Source: Nocardioides panacis (GTDB lineage: Bacteria > Actinomycetota > Actinomycetes > Propionibacteriales > Nocardioidaceae). Taken from it: a DNA stretch of 64,000 nt. The position numbers and the translations under genes were made by a program. Shown here one piece after another: positions 18,360 through 27,253 of this stretch (within the stretch, counting starts at the first letter, position 1; every line of letters starts with the position of its first letter). The DNA is taken from contig NZ_CP077062.1 in the NCBI RefSeq assembly GCF_019039255.1, positions 4,774,001 through 4,838,000 on the forward strand. The letters are read 5' to 3'. The notes under the pieces are model-generated. The model saw only the letters and a list, made by a program, of their open reading frames with translations, was not told the DNA's origin and did no database searches.

Positions 18360-19751
18360 TCAGTGGGAGGAGATGGTGACGCGGTAGGTGCGCTGCAGGG
18401 GGCTGGTCCACTCGTAGGTGGTCTCGCCACCTGGCGGGTCGCTCAGCGGGTCCTCGGGGACGCGCCGGTAGGCCCAGCCGGCGAGGGTCTTCATCCGGTG
18501 GTGCCGCCGGCACAGGCAGGCCAGGTTCGCCGGGCTGGTCTGGCCGGGTGGTCCGCCCTGGTCGGGGGGGGAGGTAGGGCCGTAGGTGGTCCAGGTCGCA
18601 GGACCGGGCGTCGGTGCTGCAACCGGGGAACACGCAGTGCCGGTCGCGCAGCCGCACCAGCTCCCGCATCCACCCCGGCGCGTCGTGGCCGTCCACCGCG
18701 TCGGTGCGGGTCGGGACCAGGGCCGGTCGCACACTGACCCCGGCCAGCCGTTGCAGCCAGTCCCGCAGCAGGGCCAGGGTGGCGGTACCGAGCCGCTCCA
18801 CCGACCCGCCACCGCGGGAGGGGTCGGCCAGGTCGGCGGCGTCCACGTGCAGGTAGAGGGTGCCGTGCGCCCCGTTGAGCCCCGGCGCGCCGGGGCCGGG
18901 CGACGTCTCGGGATCCGACTGCGGGCCGTGGGCCAGGGCGAGGGTGCGTTGCGGGTGGGCGAGCATCCCGAGCGCGGTGGCCCGCCGGAGGTCGAGGGGG
19001 CGGTGGTCGCCGAGCCGGCCCAGGGTGGAGGCGAGGTCGGCCAGGGTGGAGTCGAGGTCCAGGGCGTCCAGGGTGTCGAGCCGGGCGGTCATCGTGGTCA
19101 CCGCGGTGGAGTCGCGGTGCTCGAACCAGACGCCGCGGTGCTCCAGGGCGAGCTGCTCGACGGCGGCGGCCTGGTCCGGGTCGCAGCGCAGCCGGGCCTC
19201 GTGCAGCACCGGGTTCAGCGCCGGAACCCGGTTGTGTCGGCCGGCCACCGCGAGGTGCCGGTCCACGAACGCCACCGACACGGAGCCCAGTCCGGTGGTG
19301 GCGCGGGCGACCTGGCGGGCCTTCCAGGCCTGCAGCCGGCCGTCTTGGACCAGCGCCACAGCCGGGGCAGCCGGAAGCACAGCTCGACGGCCTCACCGAC
19401 CAGCCGCAGCCCGGCGGCGAAGGACAGGTCCAGTGCGGCGGCCAGCTCCTCCACGGCGTACTGCGCGATGCCCGGGGTGCCCGGCCCGGCCAGCGGGACC
19501 TCGCCGTCGAGGGCGAGCCCGTGCCCGAGCGGCCCGGGCCGGGTGCCGGCCCCGAACACCGCGGCCGGGGTCTGCTCGGTGACCGGGTGCAGGTCCACCC
19601 AGGCCACCGCCGCGGCCAGCAGCCGGGCCTCCTGCCGGTCCGCGGTGCGGCGCGCGGTGACCACCGCGTCCAGCACCGCGGACCGGTCCAGGTCCCGCAG
19701 CCCGGACACGTCGGTGTCCGGCTCGAACCCGGGATCTGCTGTCGTGGTCAT
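18360..19751 (-). CDS. DUF222 / HNH endonuclease family protein (two frame breaks as sequenced)
   Basis: A 13E12-type protein with an N-terminal DUF222 domain and a C-terminal HNH nuclease domain (RHCVFPGCSTDARSCDLDHL, then CRRHHRMKT). Read from ATG 19751 the frame breaks twice. One G is missing near 19353 (plus strand), where LWRLVQDGRLQAWK would otherwise be continuous. One extra G lies in a G8 run at 18564-18571, where LPPDQGGPPGQ would be continuous. With both corrected it gives about 463 residues ending at 18360. Members are numerous in Nocardioides-like genomes and their role is unclear. Real decay is possible, but errors at homopolymers are as likely. Confidence 0.8.
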
Positions 19752-20160
19752 GGGTCGAACCTAGACGCGACCACCGACAGTTTCTGTGCCGCGATGAGAC
19801 AGAATTCCCTTGTCCACAAGGGGAAAGTCGAGAAGTCGTGGCATCGCCTCGGGGTGCTGGAGGATCCCGTGGAGCTTCAGGACCGAGTAGAGCATGACCA
19901 GACCAACGACGATCACCGCTCGCGGGCCCTGGCGGGCAGGGCGACGACTGGTTCCGTCGTCGGCGCCGTGTGTCTCCGGGTGGTCGACGGAACGCCGTAA
20001 CGTGCCGATGACAGGTCGTTTGTGTGCAGTGTGACGTCCGGTCGCGTCCACCACGGGGACACTTTCGTCAACTCCGTGGCTGCCGGGTGCACCCCGGCCG
20101 TAGGCTCTTGCTGCTCGAGCAAAGAGCGACCGACTCACGTGATCACAAAGGGGTTCAGCC
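19752..20160. other. 409-bp intergenic region between HNH and cold-shock genes
   Basis: It holds the HNH promoter, a small hairpin (CCCTTGT/ACAAGGG, 19807-19822), a GC-rich hairpin (about 20088-20102) and, at the right end, the AAAGGGG ribosome-binding site (20146-20152) of the cold-shock gene. A possible -10 (TAGGCT) lies near 20102, giving a 5' UTR of about 50 nt. The stretch 19830-19990 is noticeably less GC-rich than its surroundings. A 52-codon reverse ORF there ends inside the HNH promoter and I do not consider it a gene. Confidence 0.5.
19758..19763 (-). promoter_or_regulatory. -10 hexamer TAGGTT of the DUF222-HNH gene
   Basis: On the reverse strand TAGGTT ends 6 nt before ATG 19751. 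It is one of four near-identical TAGGTT-CG start regions in this window (also 24241, 38936, 44048). Confidence 0.5.
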
Positions 20161-20556
20161 GTGCCGACTGGCAAGGTCAAGTGGTACGACGCCGACAAGG
20201 GCTTCGGCTTCCTGTCCAAGGACGACGGGGGCGATGTTTACGTCCGCGCCGACGCCCTGCCCGCGGGTGCCCCCGCGCTCAAGCCCGGCGCGCGCGTGGA
20301 GTTCGGACTGGTCCAGGGCCGCAAGGGCGACCAGGCCATGCAGGTCCGGCTGCTGGACCCGGTGCCCTCCGTGGCCAAGGCGGTCTCCAAGTCCCAGCGC
20401 AAGAAGCCGGCCGACATGGTCAACATCATCGAGGACCTCTACGGCCTGCTGGAGAACATCGAGCGGTCCTACCGCGGCGGCCGGCACCCCGACGGCAAGG
20501 TCGCCAAGCCGACGGCCAAGGTGCTGCGCGCCCTGGCCGACGAGCTCGAGCTCTAG
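20161..20556 (+). CDS. Cold-shock domain protein with C-terminal extension
   Basis: A 131-residue protein. The N-terminal 65 residues form a cold-shock domain (GKVKWYDADKGFGFLS containing the RNP1-like KGFGF), which binds single-stranded RNA or DNA. A second half of about 60 residues (ADMVNIIEDLYGLLENIE) resembles the extended actinobacterial CspB type (Rv0871-like) rather than the 67-residue CspA. Start is GTG 20161, eight bases after AAAGGGG. Its stop overlaps the convergent epimerase stop within CTAG. A long 5' UTR fits post-transcriptional control, common in csp genes. Confidence 0.9.
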   Translation: MPTGKVKWYDADKGFGFLSKDDGGDVYVRADALPAGAPALKPGARVEFGLVQGRKGDQAMQVRLLDPVPSVAKAVSKSQRKKPADMVNIIEDLYGLLENIERSYRGGRHPDGKVAKPTAKVLRALADELEL

Positions 20557-21551
20557 GAGCCGGCGGCTGCGTGCCAGGCGCGCAGCAGCCGGGCCTCGTC
20601 CTCGGGCGCGCTGCCCCACTCCGCCACGGGCTCGGGCCCGGCCTGCTGCATCCACTCCCACGTGTCGGCGATGGTCTGCTCCAGCGGCCGCGTGCGCAGG
20701 CCGGCCGCGACCGCCCGGGCCGGGTCGGCGGCCATCACGTGCTCGGCCGCGCCCTCGGTCCACAGCGGCGCGCTCTGGTAGGTGCCGCCCTGCTCGGCGT
20801 ACCACGCCGGGTCGACCCAGGTGAGCTGCGTGCCGGCCGGCCCGACCGCCGCGACGGTCGCGTCGAGCAGGTCGCCGAAGCCGTACGGCGGCGCCGGGGA
20901 CGCCACGGTCAGCGGGCCGGCGGTGGCGTTCTCGCACACCCGGACGGCGAGGTCGCCCTGGTCGCGGGCGTCGATGACCTGCATCGGGGCGTCGTACGGT
21001 CCCGGCGCGAGCACCTCGCCGCCGGCCGCGACCCGGCGCACCCACCAGGTGAACCGGCCGGTGTAGTCGTGCGGGCCGACGACGTACGTCGGTCGGAGCA
21101 CGGCGAGGTGATCGGCGCCGTAGGCCTCGGCGGCGGCCTCCTCGCAGAGCACCTTGAGCCCGCCGTACGTCTCGCCGGTGACCTCCTCGACGGTCGGGTC
21201 GTCCAGCCGGGCCAGCGGCGAGTCCTCGTCGTAGCCCGGGCCGGCCGGCTCGGCGTAGGCCGACACCGAGGAGACCAGCACGTGGTGGCCGCCGCGGCCG
21301 TCGAGGGCCGCGGCCAGCGTCCGCACATGGCGGGGGACGTAGGCGCAGACGTCGACGGTGGCGTCGAACTCCCGATCGGCGAGCACCGCCAGGTCGCCGT
21401 TGCGGTCGGCCAGCAGGTGCTCGACCCGGTCCAGGGCGGGGTCGTTGGTGACGCCCCGGTGCAGCAGGGTCACCTCGTGACCGGCGCTGAGGGCGGACTC
21501 GACCATGGCGCGGCCCACGAAACGGGTGCCGCCGACGAAGAGGATGCGCAT
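20553..21551 (-). CDS. NAD-dependent epimerase/dehydratase-like protein
   Basis: A 332-residue extended short-chain-dehydrogenase-type protein. The nucleotide-binding loop VGGTRFVGRAMV begins at residue 6. VSSVSAYAEP and GETYGGLKVLCEEA supply Ser and a YGGLK variant of the YxxxK catalytic motif. This is the CSP41/isoflavone-reductase-like branch often annotated NAD-dependent epimerase; no substrate can be assigned. The stop codon overlaps that of the cold-shock gene on the other strand. The MFS gene ends 20 bp upstream on the same strand, though this gene has its own -10. Confidence 0.82.
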   Translation of the reverse strand: MRILFVGGTRFVGRAMVESALSAGHEVTLLHRGVTNDPALDRVEHLLADRNGDLAVLADREFDATVDVCAYVPRHVRTLAAALDGRGGHHVLVSSVSAYAEPAGPGYDEDSPLARLDDPTVEEVTGETYGGLKVLCEEAAAEAYGADHLAVLRPTYVVGPHDYTGRFTWWVRRVAAGGEVLAPGPYDAPMQVIDARDQGDLAVRVCENATAGPLTVASPAPPYGFGDLLDATVAAVGPAGTQLTWVDPAWYAEQGGTYQSAPLWTEGAAEHVMAADPARAVAAGLRTRPLEQTIADTWEWMQQAGPEPVAEWGSAPEDEARLLRAWHAAAGS

Positions 21552-21557
21552 GGCAGG

Positions 21558-21563
21558 ACGGTA
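21558..21563 (-). promoter_or_regulatory. -10 hexamer TACCGT, leaderless start of the epimerase-like gene
   Basis: On the reverse strand TACCGT ends 6 nt before ATG 21551, in the 20-bp gap after the MFS stop. Confidence 0.45.
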
Positions 21564-21571
21564 GCCGCCGC

Positions 21572-23035
21572 TCAGGAAACGCGGCGTGCGGCGGGCCCGC
21601 CGCGGCGCACCGCGCTGAGCGTCCACCCGCTCCACGCGACCAGGATCGCGGCGGCCACGCCCAGGCCGAGCTCGGGGTTCAGCGGCAGCACGATGCCGAT
21701 GAACCCGCCCACGACCCAGGACAGCTGCAGCAGGGTCTCGGACTTCGCGAAGGTCCCGGCCCGGCGCCGCTCGGGGACCTCCCGCTGGATCAGCGCGTCG
21801 AGCGAGAGCTTGCCGAGTGACTGGGCGAGCCCGGCGGTCAGCCCCAGCAGCACCGCGGTCGGCAGCCCGTAGAACAGCGCGACCACCACCGCGACCGCCG
21901 CGTCGGCCAGCAGCATCACCACCACGGTCACCTGCGGGCTGATCCGGCGCAGCACCGAGCCGAGCGTGATGCCGATGGTGCTGCCCAGGCCGGCGGACCC
22001 GATCACCAGGCCGAGGAGCAGGGCGGGCTTGTCCTCCCAGCCCGGGAACGGCTCGTCGCGCAGCAGGAACGCCATGAACATCGTCAGGAAGCCGCTCAGC
22101 AGCCGCATCCCGGTGTTCGCCCGCAGCGCCACCTTCACGCTGTACGGGAGCGGCGGGCGCTTCGCCCGGCCCACTCCGGTCACCGCGGCGCCGTCCTCGC
22201 CGGCCGAGCTGTCCACCCGGGCCGGCAGCAGGATCGCCAGCACGGTCGCGCCGACGAAGACCAGGAAGGCGTAGCGCAGCGACCACTGCGGTCCGAAGGT
22301 CGACGCCCCGACCGCCAGCGGCGCGGAGATCGCGGCCCCGGCGACCGCGGACAGCGAGATGCGGGAGTTCGCCTTGACCAGGCTGAGCTGGCGCGGCAGC
22401 ACCCGGGGCACCGCGGCGGCCCGGGTGACGCCGTACGCCTTGGACGCCACCAGGCAGCCCAGCGCCGCGGGGAACAGCGCGACCGAGTCGCCGGAGCGTA
22501 CGGCGTCCGCGAGGACCCAGCAGAGGAACGCGCGCAGCGCCATCGTCGCGCCGATCGCCCACCGCCGGCCGTGGCTGAAGCGGTCCAGGAACGGGCCGAT
22601 CAGGGGGGCGACGATCGCGAACGGCAGCATCGTCAGGCCCAGGAAGAGCGCGACCTGCCCACGGGCCTGGTCGGTGGGGACCTGGAAGAACAGGGTGCCG
22701 GCCAGCGAGATGGCCACCGCCGCGTCGCCGGCCCCGTTGAAGGCGTGCAGCTCGATCAGCCGGGACAGGCCGCTGTCGCCGGCGCCCTCGGCGTGGGTGG
22801 CGCGGCGGGCCTGGCGCAGCGTGTAGCCGGCCGCCCGGCCGGTGCCGGAACCTGCCCGGCGGGCGCCCCGGGCGGCGGCCCGGGCGGCGCGGCGGCTGCC
22901 GCCGGCGACCGAGCGGGCCCGCATCCTGGCCCCGGAGCGGCCGGGCAGCTCCTCGGTGTCGGCGTCCTCGCCGGGGCGCGGGCCCGCGCTCCCGCCGACG
23001 GTGCCGCCGGCGTGCCTGCTGTCCTCGGGCCGCAT
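21572..23035 (-). CDS. MFS transporter with long Arg/Ala-rich N-terminus
   Basis: A 487-residue major facilitator protein with about 11-12 membrane segments from residue 95 onward. The first 85 or so residues are hydrophilic and rich in Arg, Ala and Gly, so either the protein carries a cytoplasmic N-terminal tail or the true start is later. This family (Rv0876c-like) is conserved in Actinobacteria beside a DUF3027 gene, as here, where it is divergent from DUF3027. The substrate is unknown. Confidence 0.83.
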   Translation of the reverse strand: MRPEDSRHAGGTVGGSAGPRPGEDADTEELPGRSGARMRARSVAGGSRRAARAAARGARRAGSGTGRAAGYTLRQARRATHAEGAGDSGLSRLIELHAFNGAGDAAVAISLAGTLFFQVPTDQARGQVALFLGLTMLPFAIVAPLIGPFLDRFSHGRRWAIGATMALRAFLCWVLADAVRSGDSVALFPAALGCLVASKAYGVTRAAAVPRVLPRQLSLVKANSRISLSAVAGAAISAPLAVGASTFGPQWSLRYAFLVFVGATVLAILLPARVDSSAGEDGAAVTGVGRAKRPPLPYSVKVALRANTGMRLLSGFLTMFMAFLLRDEPFPGWEDKPALLLGLVIGSAGLGSTIGITLGSVLRRISPQVTVVVMLLADAAVAVVVALFYGLPTAVLLGLTAGLAQSLGKLSLDALIQREVPERRRAGTFAKSETLLQLSWVVGGFIGIVLPLNPELGLGVAAAILVAWSGWTLSAVRRGGPAARRVS

Positions 23036-23121
23036 GTCCCCATCTTGCCTGTCGACACGACCCGGTCACGCCGGACGCCCCGAGGAGACATCCGGGCGCG
23101 CGTTAAGGAACAATCACGGAC

Positions 23122-23901
23122 GTGATGACTGCAGCGAGGTCCGTCAAGCCCGACTCCGTGGGCGTGGGTGCGGTCGATGCTGCCCGCGAGGCGCTCCTCG
23201 AGCTCGTGGACGCCGCCGACGTGGGCGACACCCTGGGGTACGTCGCCGAGGCCGAGCGGGTCACCACGCACCTGTTCGCCTGCCTCCGGCCCGGCTACCG
23301 CGGCTGGCGCTGGGCGGTCACCGTCGCCCGGGCGCCGCGCATGAAGGTGGTCACCGTCGACGAGGTCGTGCTGCTGCCCGGCGACGACGCCATCATCGCG
23401 CCGCCGTGGCTGCCCTACCGCGACCGGATCCAGCCCGGCGACCTCAGCCCGGGCGACCTCCTGCCCACCGAGGAGGACGATCCGCGGCTGGTGCCCGGCT
23501 ACCTCTCCGGCGACCCGGGCGACGACATCGTCGACCAGGACAGCGTGCGCGAGGTCATCTACGAGCTCGGCCTGAACCGGCTGCGGGTGCTGTCCCTCGA
23601 GGGCCGCGACCTGGCCGCCGAGCGCTGGCACGAGGGCAGCCACGGCCCGACGTCCCCGCTGGCGCTGGCCGCCCCGGCGACCTGCGAGACCTGCGGCTTC
23701 CTGGTCCGGCTGGCCGGCCCGCTGTCCCAGGCGTTCGGCGTGTGCGCCAACGCGCAGGCCAACGACGACGGCCGGGTGGTCTCCTGGGACCACGGCTGCG
23801 GCGCCCACTCCGAGGCGCAGCTGGCGGCCAAGAGCCAGCCGCAGCCGCTGCCCGACCCGGTGCTCGACACCCTCGGCTACGACGAGATCGAGACCTTCTG
23901 A
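23122..23901 (+). CDS. DUF3027 domain-containing protein
   Basis: A 259-residue cytoplasmic protein of the actinobacteria-specific DUF3027 family. A structured N-terminal domain contains RGWRWAVTVARAPR and LPYRDRIQPGDLSPGDLLP. A C-terminal CETCGF...GVCAN...HGCGAHSE segment holds several Cys and His that could bind zinc. Start is GTG 23122 or ATG 23125; GTG fits the upstream spacing better. It is divergent from the MFS gene. Function unknown. Confidence 0.85.
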   Translation: MMTAARSVKPDSVGVGAVDAAREALLELVDAADVGDTLGYVAEAERVTTHLFACLRPGYRGWRWAVTVARAPRMKVVTVDEVVLLPGDDAIIAPPWLPYRDRIQPGDLSPGDLLPTEEDDPRLVPGYLSGDPGDDIVDQDSVREVIYELGLNRLRVLSLEGRDLAAERWHEGSHGPTSPLALAAPATCETCGFLVRLAGPLSQAFGVCANAQANDDGRVVSWDHGCGAHSEAQLAAKSQPQPLPDPVLDTLGYDEIETF

Positions 23902-23919
23902 GCCCGGGCTGAGCCGTGC

Positions 23920-24234
23920 TCAGCCCTGCTCCGGCTCCTGCTCGTGCTCCTGGCGGCGGTTCCTGCGCCGGCGGCAGTAGTCCCAGCCGATGACCCCGAG
24001 GCCGAACCCGGCCAGGCAGGTCCACAGCCACCAGGTCCGGTCGGCGTCGGCGAGCCGGCCGTAGAACGGCAGCAGCAGGAAGAACGCGACGAGGAACAGC
24101 ACCGAGCCGACCGCCACGGTGCGGGTGCCGTCGACGTCGAGCGGGTCCACGTTCGCGACGATGTAGGTGCGGTTGCCGATCTCGTGGGTCTGGACGCCGT
24201 CGGTGGGCTGCTGGGGGTACTCGGGCTCCTGCAC
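23920..24234 (-). CDS. DUF2530 small membrane protein
   Basis: A 104-residue protein with two hydrophobic helices (about residues 42-60 and 68-85) flanked by a hydrophilic N-terminus and a highly charged C-terminus (CRRRRNRRQEHEQEPEQG). Matches the actinobacterial DUF2530 family; function unknown. It starts at GTG 24234, six bases after a TAGGTT -10, so it is probably leaderless. It converges on DUF3027. Confidence 0.82.
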   Translation of the reverse strand: MQEPEYPQQPTDGVQTHEIGNRTYIVANVDPLDVDGTRTVAVGSVLFLVAFFLLLPFYGRLADADRTWWLWTCLAGFGLGVIGWDYCRRRRNRRQEHEQEPEQG

Positions 24235-24240
24235 GCCTCG

Positions 24241-24246
24241 AACCTA
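24241..24246 (-). promoter_or_regulatory. -10 hexamer TAGGTT of the DUF2530 gene
   Basis: On the reverse strand TAGGTT ends 6 nt before GTG 24234, which supports GTG as the start and a leaderless transcript. Confidence 0.55.
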
Positions 24247-24313
24247 GCCGACGACGGAGCCCGCGATCCGGCCGGGCAACATGCCCGTCACACCGCTCTG
24301 TCATGATCCGTCA

Positions 24314-25810
24314 GTGGACAATCTCACCAGGACCAGCACCAGTGGCTCGACGGTCGGCAGCCGGAGCGGCGTGGACAAGTACTTCAAGATCACCGAGCGC
24401 GGGTCGACCGTGGGCCGCGAGGTCCGCGGCGGCGTCGTCACCTTCTTCACGATGGCCTACATCATCGTTCTCAACCCGCTCATCCTCGGCTTCGCGCAGG
24501 ACGCCGACGGCCAGTTCCTCGGCGGGGGGAGCGGCCCGAACCTGCCGCTGATCGCCGCGGCGACGGCCCTGGTCGCCGGCGTGATGACGATCCTGATGGG
24601 CGTCGTCGCCAACTACCCGCTCGCGCTGGCCACGGGCCTCGGGCTGAACGCCTTCGTGGCGTTCTCGATCGCCTCGGGCATGTCCTGGGCCGACGCGATG
24701 GGACTGGTGGTCCTCGAGGGCATCGTGATCCTGGTGCTGGTGCTCACCGGCTTCCGGAGCGCGGTCTTCCACGCCGTACCTGCCCAGCTGAAGACCGCGA
24801 TCAGCGTCGGCATCGGCCTGTTCATCGCGCTCATCGGCCTGGTCGACGCCGGGTTCGTACGTCGCATCCCGGACGCCGCGAACACCACGGTCCCGGTGCA
24901 GCTGGGGGCCAACGGGTTCCTCGACGGCTGGCCGGTGCTGGTGTTCGCCTTCGGCCTGGTGCTGATGGTGACTCTCTACGTCCGCAAGGTGCGCGGCGCG
25001 ATCCTGATCTCGATCATGATCACCACCGCGGTCGCGGTGGCCGTCGAGGCGATCGCCAAGGTCGGCCCGTCCGTGGACGGCAAGCAGGTCAACCCGAACG
25101 GCTGGAACCTCAACGTCCCGTCGCTGCCGGACAAGATCATCGCCGTCCCGGACTTCGGGCTGCTCGGCCAGTTCTCGCTGTTCGGGTCGTTCGAGCGGGT
25201 CGGCTTCGTCACCGCGGCGCTGTTCGTGTTCACCCTGATGCTCGCGGACTTCTTCGACACGATGGGCACGATGACCGCCATCGGCGCGGAGGCCGGCCTG
25301 CTCGACGAGGACGGCGTCCCCCCGAACAGCCAGCGCATCCTGATCGTCGACTCGCTCGCCGCGGCCGCCGGTGGCGCGGCCGGCGTCTCCAGCAACACCT
25401 CCTACATCGAGTCGGCCTCGGGCGTCGGCGAGGGGGCCCGCACCGGCCTGGCCAGCGTCGTGACCGGCGTGCTGTTCCTGCTGGCCACGATCTTCGCCCC
25501 GCTCGTCGCGATCATCCCCAACGAGGCGGCCGTCCCGGCCCTGGTCCTCGTCGGCTTCCTGATGATGCAGCAGGTCAAGAACATCGAGTGGGACGACCTG
25601 GAGATCGCGCTGCCGGCCTTCCTGACCATCGTGCTGATGCCGTTCACCTACTCCATCTCGGTGGGCATCGGTGCCGGGTTCCTGGCCTACGTGCTGATCA
25701 AGCTGGTCCGCGGCAAGCCCGGCGAGGTGCACCCGCTGATGTGGGTCGTCTCGGCGCTCTTCGTCGTCTACTTCTTCATCGACCCGATCCGGCAGCTCCT
25801 CGGCGCCTGA
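24314..25810 (+). CDS. NCS2 family permease (AzgA-type adenine/guanine/hypoxanthine)
   Basis: A 498-residue purine permease with 12-14 predicted membrane segments. DKYFKITERGST and TFFTMAYIIVLNP are hallmarks of the AzgA branch of NCS2 carriers, which import adenine, guanine and hypoxanthine with protons. TGLGLNAFVAF, FFDTMGT and SSNTSYIESASGVGEGARTG are conserved substrate-path motifs. GTG 24314 is chosen because it opens the family-like N-terminus; upstream in-frame codons overlap the DUF2530 promoter region. The acidic repeat gene follows after 75 bp. Confidence 0.88.
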   Translation: MDNLTRTSTSGSTVGSRSGVDKYFKITERGSTVGREVRGGVVTFFTMAYIIVLNPLILGFAQDADGQFLGGGSGPNLPLIAAATALVAGVMTILMGVVANYPLALATGLGLNAFVAFSIASGMSWADAMGLVVLEGIVILVLVLTGFRSAVFHAVPAQLKTAISVGIGLFIALIGLVDAGFVRRIPDAANTTVPVQLGANGFLDGWPVLVFAFGLVLMVTLYVRKVRGAILISIMITTAVAVAVEAIAKVGPSVDGKQVNPNGWNLNVPSLPDKIIAVPDFGLLGQFSLFGSFERVGFVTAALFVFTLMLADFFDTMGTMTAIGAEAGLLDEDGVPPNSQRILIVDSLAAAAGGAAGVSSNTSYIESASGVGEGARTGLASVVTGVLFLLATIFAPLVAIIPNEAAVPALVLVGFLMMQQVKNIEWDDLEIALPAFLTIVLMPFTYSISVGIGAGFLAYVLIKLVRGKPGEVHPLMWVVSALFVVYFFIDPIRQLLGA

Positions 25811-25885
25811 CGTGTGACGCGCCCCGACCTGGGTAAGTCCTCCACGACGGCGCGCGCCGTCGCCCGACGACCAAGGGAGCCGCAC

Positions 25886-26122
25886 ATGAGCACCAGCCCG
25901 CAGGAACCCCTCAAGGACGAGGACATCGAGACCACCGGCTCCTCGCACGGGCCGGCCGACGCCGCTGACGCCGACGGCGCCGACGGCACGGACGCCGCGA
26001 ACGACGGCGACGCCACGGACACCACCGACGGCGACTCGACCGACGGCGCGGACGCCGACGGCACCGACGGCGCGGACGCCGACGGCACGGACGGCTCGGA
26101 CGCCGACGGCACCGACGCCTGA
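25886..26122 (+). CDS. Small Asp/Gly/Thr/Ala repeat protein, candidate modified peptide precursor
   Basis: A 78-residue, very acidic protein with no hydrophobic segment and no Cys. Residues 1-22 (MSTSPQEPLKDEDIETTGSS) look like a non-repetitive leader. The remainder is built almost only from D, G, A and T, with DADGTDG/DADGADG-type units recurring to the C-terminus. AAGGGAGC lies 6 nt upstream of ATG 25886. The cupin oxygenase gene starts 3 bp after its stop and the sucrase/ferredoxin-like gene overlaps that one. A leader-plus-repeat precursor whose side chains are hydroxylated by the oxygenase, or a cation-binding protein, are both possible. No known family is recognised. Confidence 0.65.
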   Translation: MSTSPQEPLKDEDIETTGSSHGPADAADADGADGTDAANDGDATDTTDGDSTDGADADGTDGADADGTDGSDADGTDA

Positions 26123-26125
26123 CTC

Positions 26126-27253
26126 GTGTCCGCTCTCGACCTGCTCAGCGGTGACGCCCAGACCTTCCTCGCGAAGATCTGGGCGTCCCGCGTGCACGTG
26201 CACCGCACCGACCCGGCCGGGCTCGTCGACCTGCTGTCCTTCGACGACGTCGACCACCTGCTGACCGGCACGGCCATCCGCACGCCCGCCGTACGCATCG
26301 CGCAGGACGGCGCCGTGCTCCCCGCGTCGGCGTACACCCGGCACGCGACCCTCGCCGGGCAGACGATGACCGGGCTGCTCGACCCCGCGAAGGTCTTCGA
26401 CCTCTTCGACGACGGCGCGACCGTCGTGCTGCAGGGGCTGCACCGCTACTGGGAGCCACTCGGTGCCCTGGTCGCCGAGCTGGAGCTCGCGCTCGGCCAC
26501 CCCTGCCAGGCCAACGCCTACCTCACGCCGCCCGGCTCGCAGGGCTTCGCGGTGCACAGCGACTCCCACGACGTCTTCGTGTTCCAGACCCACGGCAGCA
26601 AGGTCTGGGAGGTGCACGAGCCCTCCGTCACGCAGGAGCCGCAGACCGTCGTGCTCGAGCCCGGCGTGAGCATGTACCTCCCCACCGGCACCCCGCACGC
26701 CGCCCGCGCCCAGGACACGGTCTCCCTGCACGTCACGATCGGGATCAACCAGGTCACCTGGAAGCAGGTCCTGGACCGGGCGCTGGCCGCGGCCCTCGAC
26801 GAGGCCGGCGCCCAGCACCTGCCGGCCGGCTACCTCGACGAGCCCGGCCTGCTCGCAGACGGCCTGGCCGAGCGGCTGGAGACCCTCGCCGCCACCGTGC
26901 GCGGCCTGGACCCGGCCACGGTCGCGGACGCCGAGGTGCACCGGTTCCTCACCGGCCGCACGCTCTGGCAGCGCGGCGGGCTGCGCGACCGGATCGCGGC
27001 CCGCGACCTGTCCGACACCGCCCTGCTGCGCCGGCGCCCCGGCCACCCGTGCGTGCTGCGTCCCGCCGGCGACCGGGTCCGGCTGCTCCTCGGTGACCGC
27101 GAGCTCGTGCTGCCCGGCCACCTCGCACCGGTGCTCACCGTGGTCCGGGACGCCGGGCGGCTGCGCCCGGCCGACCTGGACCTCGACGAGCAGAGCCGGC
27201 TGGTGCTCTGCCGCCGGTTGGTCCGCGAGGGGCTCCTCGAAGTCGTCGGCTGA
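26126..27253 (+). CDS. JmjC-like cupin oxygenase (RoxA/NO66-like, Cupin_4)
   Basis: A 375-residue protein of the ribosomal-oxygenase-like cupin family, which hydroxylates protein side chains with Fe(II) and 2-oxoglutarate. The iron ligands are visible as His144-x-Asp146 (FAVHSDSHDVFVFQTHG) and His191 (PTGTPHAARAQ). A C-terminal winged-helix-like region of about 150 residues matches the family layout. Start GTG 26126 lies 3 bp after the acidic repeat gene, and the stop overlaps the next start by one base (TGATG). Close coupling suggests that the repeat protein is its substrate; this is inference. Confidence 0.82.
   Translation: MSALDLLSGDAQTFLAKIWASRVHVHRTDPAGLVDLLSFDDVDHLLTGTAIRTPAVRIAQDGAVLPASAYTRHATLAGQTMTGLLDPAKVFDLFDDGATVVLQGLHRYWEPLGALVAELELALGHPCQANAYLTPPGSQGFAVHSDSHDVFVFQTHGSKVWEVHEPSVTQEPQTVVLEPGVSMYLPTGTPHAARAQDTVSLHVTIGINQVTWKQVLDRALAAALDEAGAQHLPAGYLDEPGLLADGLAERLETLAATVRGLDPATVADAEVHRFLTGRTLWQRGGLRDRIAARDLSDTALLRRRPGHPCVLRPAGDRVRLLLGDRELVLPGHLAPVLTVVRDAGRLRPADLDLDEQSRLVLCRRLVREGLLEVVG

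Noticed and set aside
19830-19990. 52-codon reverse ORF (VIVVGLVMLYSVLKLHGIL region) in a less GC-rich stretch
   Set aside because: No ribosome-binding site, no family resemblance, and it ends inside the HNH promoter. Possibly a remnant, but nothing supports a gene.
24311-27121. 936-codon reverse open frame opposite the NCS2 permease and cupin genes
   Set aside because: Composition is His/Asp/Arg/Gly-rich with no domain pattern; the forward genes are well supported.
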